Assembly (NCBI GenBank): GCA_937913075.1 | Contig: CALEPU010000133.1 | Coordinates: forward strand, 1 to 8,779 | Direction of reading: 5' to 3' | DNA length: 8,779 nt | DNA from: an uncultured Clostridia bacterium | Lineage (GTDB): Bacteria > Bacillota > Clostridia > Christensenellales > CAG-138 | Shown here: positions 1 through 4,042 of the stretch, in pieces | Layout of the letters: every line of letters starts with the position of its first letter | Position numbering within the stretch: position 1 is the stretch's first letter | Notes under the pieces: model-generated | Database searches by the model: none | The model's input: the letters and a program-made list of their open reading frames with translations, nothing else | What the model was told of the DNA's origin: nothing | Position numbers and translations under genes: made by a program

Positions 1-4
1 GACA

Positions 5-37
5 AAATCGGCGTGACCGCAGTGGCCACGCCGATTT
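5..37 (-). terminator. Intrinsic terminator of the infC-rpmI-rplT operon
   Basis: The arms at 5-15 and 27-37 are an 11-bp perfect inverted repeat (AAATCGGCGTG/CACGCCGATTT) around an 11-nt loop. On the minus strand the stem is followed by TTTTGTC, a short U-tract cut by the window edge. It lies 88 nt past the rplT stop, where the operon should end. The 38-125 interval between rplT and the hairpin holds no recognisable gene. The hairpin could also act on transcripts arriving on the plus strand (TTTAAT follows). Confidence 0.8.
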
Positions 38-125
38 AATATCCTTTTTAGCCGGAAAATGACTGGCTCAAAGCAACTTCCTAATGGAGTGCACCTTGAA
101 GGACGGTCTTTTGGCTGTTTTTCAA

Positions 126-485
126 TTACTGCTCGAGCGCCTTATTGGCGACGTTGCAGAGCTCGTTAAAGGCATTCATATCGGTGATGGCGAGATCGGC
201 CAGCACCTTACGGTTTACCTCAACGCCCGCGACCTTAAGGCCGTGGATGAGCTTGGAGTAGTTGGTGCCGCAGATGCGGGCGCCTGCGTTGATACGGGCG
301 ATCCACAAACGGCGATACTCACGCTTTTTGAGCTTACGGCCGACGTAGGCGTAAGCCATGGACTTCATGACCTGCTCGCTGGCTGCACGATAGAGCTTGC
401 TCTTAGCGCCCCAATAGCCCTTGGCGAGCTTGAATATTTTACGACGCTTCTTAGCGGCGTTGACTGCTCTCTTGATCCTTGCCAT
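126..485 (-). CDS. rplT: 50S ribosomal protein L20
   Basis: The 119-residue product is full length for bacterial L20 and starts MARIKRAVNAAKKRRK, the typical basic, extended N-terminal tail that threads into 23S rRNA. It is followed by the conserved segments KLAKGYWGAKS, YAYVGRKLKKREYRRLWIAR and INAGAR. L20 is an early assembly protein of the large subunit. In Bacillota and E. coli it also represses its own operon by binding mRNA. It is the last gene of infC-rpmI-rplT. Its AAGGAGG (495-501) overlaps the rpmI stop codon (500-502), with 9 nt to the ATG, so it is probably translationally coupled to rpmI. Nothing is unusual in the protein. Confidence 0.98.
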   Translation of the reverse strand: MARIKRAVNAAKKRRKIFKLAKGYWGAKSKLYRAASEQVMKSMAYAYVGRKLKKREYRRLWIARINAGARICGTNYSKLIHGLKVAGVEVNRKVLADLAITDMNAFNELCNVANKALEQ

Positions 486-499
486 TTGTCAAATCCTCC

Positions 500-700
500 T
501 TACTTCTTGTACGGTATCAGCGCGCCGATCTTCTTCGCCTCTTCCTCGGCGATGAAGCCGGTCTGGCGCAGGTTGCGCTTACGCTTGGTGGACTTTTTGG
601 TAAGGATGTGGCTCTTGTAAGCCTTGCCCCTCTTGATCTTGCCGCTCTTTGTGAAGCTGAAACGCTTTGCGGCGCCCCTATGGGTCTTAAGTTTCGGCAT
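500..700 (-). CDS. rpmI: 50S ribosomal protein L35
   Basis: This 66-residue, strongly basic protein begins MPKLKTHRGAAKRFSFTKSG, the signature start of bacterial L35, and has the family's usual length. It then has the typical KSHILTKKSTKRKRNLR stretch. It is a structural protein of the large ribosomal subunit. The start is fixed by a perfect AGGAGG 7 nt upstream of the ATG. It sits between infC (22-nt gap) and rplT (14-nt gap) in the standard infC-rpmI-rplT order, and is presumably controlled by the leader upstream of infC together with L20 feedback. Confidence 0.98.
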   Translation of the reverse strand: MPKLKTHRGAAKRFSFTKSGKIKRGKAYKSHILTKKSTKRKRNLRQTGFIAEEEAKKIGALIPYKK

Positions 701-722
701 GGGATTTCCTCCTACTTAATAA

Positions 723-1241
723 TTATTTGTTTGATTTGGGCGCGAGGAACATATACATGTTGCGCCCCTCCTGCTTGGGCGGCTTCTCAACAGTTGCGCT
801 GTCGGAAACCATTTCAAGGAAGGCGTTCATAACTTCAACGCCGATCTCACCGTGGGCAGCCTGCCTGCCGCGGAACCTTATAGAGACCTTGACCTTGTTG
901 CCCGCTTGCAGGAACTTGTTGCACGCCTTGGCTTTGACTTCCATGTCGTGCTTGTCGATGGTAGCTGAGAGCTGAACCTCCTTCATTTCGACCACAGTTT
1001 GATTTTTGCGTTGTTCCTTTTCCCTCTTGCTCTGGTCGAAACGGTACTTGCCGTAATCCATGATTTTGCACACGGGCGGTACCGCCGTGGGCGCGATCTT
1101 GACAAGGTCAAGCCCCCTCTCCTCCGCGATGCTCTGCGCGACGGCTATCTGAACGATGCCCATCTGCTCGCCGTCCTCACCTATAAGGCGGACCTCTCTG
1201 TCGCGGATCTGCTCATTGATCATCAAGTCATTTGCTGCGAT
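723..1241 (-). CDS. infC: Translation initiation factor IF-3, probable AUC start
   Basis: With the AUC start the product is 172 residues, normal for IF-3. It has the N-terminal domain motif INEQIRDREVRLIGEDGEQ, the central VCKIMDYGKYRFDQSK helix region and a C-terminal domain with VKVSIRFRGRQAAHGEIG. IF-3 binds the 30S subunit, prevents premature 50S joining and rejects non-canonical start codons. The first in-frame ATG (1221-1223) and TTG (1224-1226) lack a ribosome binding site at usable distance. AGGGGGTGA (1248-1256) lies exactly 6 nt before ATC (1239-1241), and an in-frame TGA overlaps the end of that site, so the gene cannot start further upstream. The extra residues AANDLM align with the N-terminal segment before INEQIR in Bacillus IF-3. 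A rare start (AUU in E. coli) is the known basis of infC autoregulation. The gene identity is certain and the start is an inference. Confidence 0.95.
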   Translation of the reverse strand: MAANDLMINEQIRDREVRLIGEDGEQMGIVQIAVAQSIAEERGLDLVKIAPTAVPPVCKIMDYGKYRFDQSKREKEQRKNQTVVEMKEVQLSATIDKHDMEVKAKACNKFLQAGNKVKVSIRFRGRQAAHGEIGVEVMNAFLEMVSDSATVEKPPKQEGRNMYMFLAPKSNK

Positions 1242-1247
1242 GGTGTT

Positions 1248-1256
1248 TCACCCCCT
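1248..1256 (-). promoter_or_regulatory. Ribosome binding site that decides the infC start
   Basis: AGGGGGTGA can pair along nine positions with the 16S 3' end (AGGAGGTGA with one G-U pair). It is 6 nt from an ATC codon but 21 nt from the TTG and 24 nt from the first ATG. This placement supports initiation at ATC (1239-1241). Confidence 0.8.
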
Positions 1257-1270
1257 GAAATTATTGGCTC

Positions 1271-1304
1271 AAAACAAAAACATCGGACGGCATACGCCGC
1301 CCGA
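1271..1304 (-). terminator. Attenuator terminator in the infC leader
   Basis: TCGGGCGGC (1304-1296) pairs with GCCGTCCGA (1291-1283) over 9 bp with one G-U, around a GTAT loop, and is followed by TGTTTTTGTTTT. It lies between the promoter and infC, so it is an attenuator and not an operon end. Confidence 0.85.
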
Positions 1305-1368
1305 AAAGACCTTTATCTCAATAAAGTCATTGCCATTGACTGCGCCATGACGGAACACGGCGAGTGAG

Positions 1369-1418
1369 AAGCGGGCAGCCTCTGCTTTAAGCTTAAATAT
1401 TATAAACGCTGCCCGCTT
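1369..1418. repeat. 11-bp inverted repeat around the infC -10 and +1
   Basis: AAGCGGGCAGC (1369-1379, plus strand) and GCTGCCCGCTT (1408-1418) form a perfect 11-bp dyad with a 28-bp spacer. Inside the spacer is the 12-bp palindrome TTTAAGCTTAAA (1386-1397), centred on the predicted infC +1. One arm lies in the -35/-10 spacer and the other is the antiterminator arm of the leader. It may be an operator. In read-through RNA it may instead be a hairpin that removes the antiterminator arm. Confidence 0.6.
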
Positions 1419-1427
1419 ATTTGTCAA
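1399..1427 (-). promoter_or_regulatory. Perfect sigma-A promoter of infC operon
   Basis: TTGACA (1427-1422), a 17-nt spacer and TATAAT (1404-1399) match the consensus at all twelve positions. The predicted +1 is the G at 1392. A short A-run (1435-1431) precedes the -35. The promoter starts only 24 nt past the stop codon of the upstream gene on the same strand. Confidence 0.88.
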
Positions 1428-1450
1428 CGGTTTTTGAGATATATTTTAAA

Positions 1451-2524
1451 TTATTTTATGTCGCCCGCAATGAGGGACATATAGAGCTCGGAAACGTCGG
1501 AGAAGTCAACGCTGCCGTCGCCGTTGAAGTCGGCGTTGATAACGCCCTGCGCGGTCGCCTCAAAGGTGCCCATCAGGTACATATAGAGGCAGCTTACATC
1601 AGCAAAGTCGACGCTGCCGTCCACGTTGATGTCGCCCGGGAGCTTGTCTGCGGGCTGAGTGGGCTCGGCAGTGGGAGCGACCGTGGGCTCGGCGGTGGGC
1701 TCGGGCTCAACGTAATCGGGTATCACGACAAGACCGGTGATCTCGAAATTGTTGCCTATCTGCCCAAGATAGGAGACGCTCTGCGAAGCGACGTCTATCC
1801 TGTAAAGACCGTTGGAGGAGGAGGTCTGCGAATCTACCTGCGCCCAATAGATCGCGTTCGTTGCGGCGTCCCAAGCCATGGACTGAGCATAGAAGCAGGG
1901 CAGGTCAGTGCTCATTATCTCGGTGACGGAGCCTGTGGCGGGGTTGAGCCTTACGAGCTTGGAACTGATGGCGGCGAAGGTAAGACCGTAGAAATTGCCG
2001 CTGTTGTCGATGGTAAAGCACTGAATGCCGAGGTAGCTGCCGAGGTCGATATCGACGGTCTTGGTGAGCGCGCCGGTCTCGAGGTTTACGGTGGCGAGGT
2101 AGGGCTTGTTGTCGTCACAGATGGCGTACATCTTGTTGTCAGCATAGTTATAAGCCATGCCGTAGACGAATTCGCCCTCGGAGGATGCTCCCTCGGGATA
2201 GGAGATGAAATGAGTAGCGGCGTCCATAACGTAGAAATCATCGTGAAGCACGCTCTCGCTGTCATAGCCGTAAACATAACCGTAGATGTTGCCGTTATAA
2301 TATGCTGCACCGTAGGTCGCGGGGAAGCCGGTATAGGAATCGAACTCGGTGGTATTGTCGGCGGAGAAGCCGATCCAGTGGTCGGAATGGAGACCGTTTG
2401 CGTCGCCGGCAACAAAGCCCTCGAGGTGTACGCTCACGGAGTCCTTGGTGGGGGAGGCGATAGCGATCGCGGCGGCGGTGCAAAGCAGCGCGGCGGAAAG
2501 AAGGATAGCGACGATTTTCTTCAT
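1451..2524 (-). CDS. Secreted beta-propeller-like protein with dockerin-like C-terminus
   Basis: The 357-residue product has a signal peptide (residues 1 to about 23; MKK, then a hydrophobic core, then AIA). Residues 35-268 form a Tyr/Gly-rich region with about five units of 40-45 residues ending in strands such as YLATVNLETGALT, LVRLNPATGSV and LYRIDVASQSV, which suggests a YVTN/Kelch-like beta-propeller. A Pro-Thr-Glu linker spans 271-295. The dockerin-like pair follows, with calcium loops DINVDG (D298, N300, D302, D306, D309) and DFNGDG (D332, N334, D336, D340, D343). The start is supported by AAAGGA upstream of the ATG. Dockerins bind cohesins, so the protein may attach to a surface scaffold. 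No LPXTG or membrane tail is present. The substrate or ligand of the propeller cannot be told. No terminator separates it from the infC promoter 24 nt downstream. Confidence 0.85.
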   Translation of the reverse strand: MKKIVAILLSAALLCTAAAIAIASPTKDSVSVHLEGFVAGDANGLHSDHWIGFSADNTTEFDSYTGFPATYGAAYYNGNIYGYVYGYDSESVLHDDFYVMDAATHFISYPEGASSEGEFVYGMAYNYADNKMYAICDDNKPYLATVNLETGALTKTVDIDLGSYLGIQCFTIDNSGNFYGLTFAAISSKLVRLNPATGSVTEIMSTDLPCFYAQSMAWDAATNAIYWAQVDSQTSSSNGLYRIDVASQSVSYLGQIGNNFEITGLVVIPDYVEPEPTAEPTVAPTAEPTQPADKLPGDINVDGSVDFADVSCLYMYLMGTFEATAQGVINADFNGDGSVDFSDVSELYMSLIAGDIK

Positions 2525-2638
2525 AAACCAAGTTTCCTTTCATTTAAATAAATACAGCAGATAGCATAATATCATGCGCTGCATACGGGCTCCTGCCCGC
2601 AATAAACACGCGCCTATACAAGTATCTGCTTGGATGCG
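2525..2638 (-). promoter_or_regulatory. 5' leader of the propeller-dockerin gene
   Basis: The leader between the predicted +1 and the ATG is about 114 nt. It contains a hairpin TGCGGGC-AGGA-GCCCGTA (2601-2584, 7 bp with one G-U) and shorter possible stems (GCAT...ATGC near 2562-2575). No U-tract follows the hairpin, so it is not a terminator. I recognise no riboswitch class. It may affect mRNA stability. Confidence 0.4.
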
Positions 2639-2644
2639 TAAGCA

Positions 2645-2673
2645 AGTATAGCACTAAAAACAAGCCTTTTCAA
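2645..2673 (-). promoter_or_regulatory. Sigma-A promoter of the propeller-dockerin gene
   Basis: TTGAAA (2673-2668), a 17-nt spacer and TATACT (2650-2645) each match consensus at five of six positions. The predicted +1 is near 2638. It is divergent from the apbE promoter, whose -35 begins 87 bp away. Confidence 0.72.
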
Positions 2674-2695
2674 TGCAGCAGTACCCGTCTGTATG

Positions 2696-2707
2696 CAAAT
2701 ATATTTG
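2696..2707. repeat. 12-bp palindrome between two divergent promoters
   Basis: CAAATATATTTG is a perfect palindrome lying between the divergent -35 boxes. It is followed by a partial second copy (GAATATATTG). It could be an operator or only an AT-rich upstream element. No specific regulator is recognised. Confidence 0.35.
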
Positions 2708-2759
2708 TGAATATATTGTCTCGGCAGCGCTGTTTGGCGCGTTCTCGGTCCTGCGGCTA

Positions 2760-2788
2760 TTGACAGAGGACCCGCCGCGCAATATAAT
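2760..2788 (+). promoter_or_regulatory. Perfect sigma-A promoter of apbE, +1 at the ATG
   Basis: TTGACA (2760-2765), a 17-nt spacer and TATAAT (2783-2788) match consensus completely. If the last T of the -10 is position -7, then +1 is A2795, the first base of the apbE ATG. GTTAG (2790-2794) and CTAAC (2801-2805) form a small dyad across the start. Confidence 0.85.
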
Positions 2789-2794
2789 AGTTAG

Positions 2795-3889
2795 ATGAAA
2801 CTAACCGGCAGTGAGCGCGGATACGGCGTCCGTTTACGGGCGGACAATTCGGGTACAGGCTTCGGGCTGTGCCTTGCGGTTATAATGCTTGCCGTTTTCT
2901 GCTTTGCGCCATTCACGGGCTGCTCTGCCGAGCCCTGCGAGCGGCAGCTCTTCGCAATGGATACCTTTATGCAGCTTAAGGTCTACGGGAAGGACGCAGA
3001 GGTCGCTGTCGAAGGCGCCGTTAAAATAATATCAAGGCTCGACGGGCTGCTTTCGGCAACTGAGACCGGCAGCGAGATAAGCGCCGTAAACTTGGGTGCA
3101 AGGGCTGTTCCCGTCTCCTCGGAGACCTTCGATATTATCAGCCGCGCGCTCGACTTTTCCGCCGAGGCAGGGGATTGCTTCGATATCACCCTGCGTCCCG
3201 TGCTGAGGGCATGGGGCTTTCTCGGCGGCGAAAACAGGGTGCCGCAGCCCGAGGAGCTTGAGGCGCTCCTGTTAAAGGTCGATGACAGCCGTATACTGCT
3301 CGACAGCGATCTGCATACGGTGCTTTTGCCTGAGGGAGCGGAGGCGGAGCTCGGCGCGCTCGCAAAGGGGTATGCCGGCGACAAGGCGGCGGAATATATG
3401 CGCTCCATGGGGATAAGCTCCGCGCTGCTCGACCTCGGCTCCAGCACGATAGTCGCCATAGGCGAGAAGCCCGACGGCAGCGCATGGCGCGTCGCAGTGC
3501 GCGACCCCAACGATCCGTCTGCGTATGCGGGCGTGATAGAAGCGCGCAATACCTCGATCAGCACCTCCGGAGGCTACGAGAGGTATTTTGAGGACGATGC
3601 GGGCAATAAATATTGGCACATCATAGACCCTGCCACCGGCCGCCCCGCCGAAAGCGGTGTGCTCAGCGTCACGGTGCTCTGCAGCGAGGCTTTTTACGGC
3701 GACGGACTCAGCACGGCATTGTTCGTGATGGGCGCCGACGCGGCTTCCGAGTATTGGCGCACGCATGGCGGCTTTGAGTTTTTGATGCTGCTCGAGGATG
3801 GCAGCATAATATTGACCCCGGGTGCGGACAGTGCGTTCACCCCCTCCGGCGATTGGCAGAACGCGCCGAAGAGAGTGATCGAGGGGTAA
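2795..3889 (+). CDS. apbE: FAD:protein FMN transferase (ApbE family) lipoprotein
   Basis: ApbE enzymes use FAD and a divalent metal to attach FMN covalently to a Thr or Ser in FMN-binding domains of exported proteins. The 364-residue product has a hydrophobic segment (about 24-40) ending in a lipobox-like FTGC, with C43 the likely lipid-modified residue. Family motifs follow: MDTFMQLKVYG (55-65), GDCFDITLRPVLRAWGF (126-142), LGALAKGYAGDKAAEYM (187-202), DLGSSTIVAIGEKPDGSAW (213-231), TSISTSGGYERYF (253-265), HIIDPATGRPA (275-285) and the metal-binding GDGLSTALFV (302-311; usually DALSTA). The ATG has no ribosome binding site and coincides with the predicted +1, so the mRNA may be leaderless. 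The only other in-frame ATG (2885) would leave too short a signal peptide. The next gene encodes a candidate substrate. Confidence 0.93.
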   Translation: MKLTGSERGYGVRLRADNSGTGFGLCLAVIMLAVFCFAPFTGCSAEPCERQLFAMDTFMQLKVYGKDAEVAVEGAVKIISRLDGLLSATETGSEISAVNLGARAVPVSSETFDIISRALDFSAEAGDCFDITLRPVLRAWGFLGGENRVPQPEELEALLLKVDDSRILLDSDLHTVLLPEGAEAELGALAKGYAGDKAAEYMRSMGISSALLDLGSSTIVAIGEKPDGSAWRVAVRDPNDPSAYAGVIEARNTSISTSGGYERYFEDDAGNKYWHIIDPATGRPAESGVLSVTVLCSEAFYGDGLSTALFVMGADAASEYWRTHGGFEFLMLLEDGSIILTPGADSAFTPSGDWQNAPKRVIEG

Positions 3890-3901
3890 ATCCCAAGGGG
3901 G

Positions 3902-3939
3902 AAGCCTCGATCCCCGAATATTTTTGAGGCTTTATTTTT
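3902..3939 (+). terminator. Probable weak intrinsic terminator after apbE
   Basis: AAGCCTC (3902-3908) and GAGGCTT (3926-3932) form a 7-bp stem with a 17-nt loop, followed by TATTTTT. It starts 12 nt after the apbE stop. The long loop suggests partial read-through into the next gene. Confidence 0.6.
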
Positions 3940-3947
3940 GAGGTATC

Positions 3948-4000
3948 GGTTAAATAACTCTAACCCAATCTCTGCGGATTACAGTTAGAGATATTTAACC
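3948..4000. repeat. 17-bp imperfect inverted repeat upstream of the flavoprotein gene
   Basis: GGTTAAATAACTCTAAC (3948-3964) and GTTAGAGATATTTAACC (3984-4000) pair at 16 of 17 positions. The 19-nt loop contains a nested AATC/GATT stem, so one long hairpin can form. No T-tract follows. It ends 42 nt before the ATG at 4043, so it may be an operator or an mRNA 5' structure. I find no convincing -35/-10 pair for the following gene, so transcription may come from the apbE promoter or from a promoter inside this element. Confidence 0.65.
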
Positions 4001-4028
4001 TTGGATATCGACCATAAATTCGCGTTTG

Positions 4029-4035
4029 AAAGGAG
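4029..4035 (+). promoter_or_regulatory. Ribosome binding site fixing the start at 4043
   Basis: AAAGGAG lies 7 nt before the ATG at 4043, which is followed at once by a classical signal peptide. The open frame extends upstream to a TTG at 4001, but that start lacks a ribosome binding site and would place 14 mostly charged residues ahead of the signal peptide. Confidence 0.9.
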
Positions 4036-4042
4036 CGAGAAA

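Larger units (their letters stand above)
1242..1392 (-). promoter_or_regulatory. L20-type autoregulatory leader of infC
   Basis: The predicted 151-nt untranslated leader runs from the inferred +1 (G at 1392) to the infC start. It contains an early arm GCTGCCCG (1379-1372), a local hairpin CTTTAT-TGAG-ATAAAG (1326-1311) and an intrinsic terminator (1304-1271). The early arm can pair with CGGGCGGC (1303-1296), the 5' half of the terminator stem, over 8 bp with one G-U, giving a plausible antiterminator. In Bacillus subtilis the infC-rpmI-rplT leader is regulated by L20, which promotes termination. I infer the same here from gene content and architecture. I have not matched this leader to the published L20-leader consensus base by base. 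Confidence 0.72.

Noticed and set aside
1369..1418. Intrinsic terminator for the propeller-dockerin gene
   Set aside because: The 11-bp stem has a 28-nt loop and is followed by CTCACTC and no U-tract, so it is better read as an operator or a regulatory RNA pairing.
1421..2551. 376-codon open frame on the plus strand opposite the propeller-dockerin gene
   Set aside because: The minus-strand gene has a signal peptide, a linker, paired calcium loops, a promoter and a ribosome binding site. The plus-strand frame is Gly/Val-rich and also runs through the infC -35 region, so it is a shadow.
2525..2638. Riboswitch in the leader of the propeller gene
   Set aside because: One stable hairpin is present, but there are no conserved motifs of a known class, no terminator and no sequestered ribosome binding site.
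3890..4042. A dedicated promoter for the flavoprotein gene
   Set aside because: Candidates such as TTAAAT (3950-3955) and CATAAA (4013-4018) lack an acceptable -35 at 16-18 nt, so I did not call one. The gene may depend on read-through from apbE.
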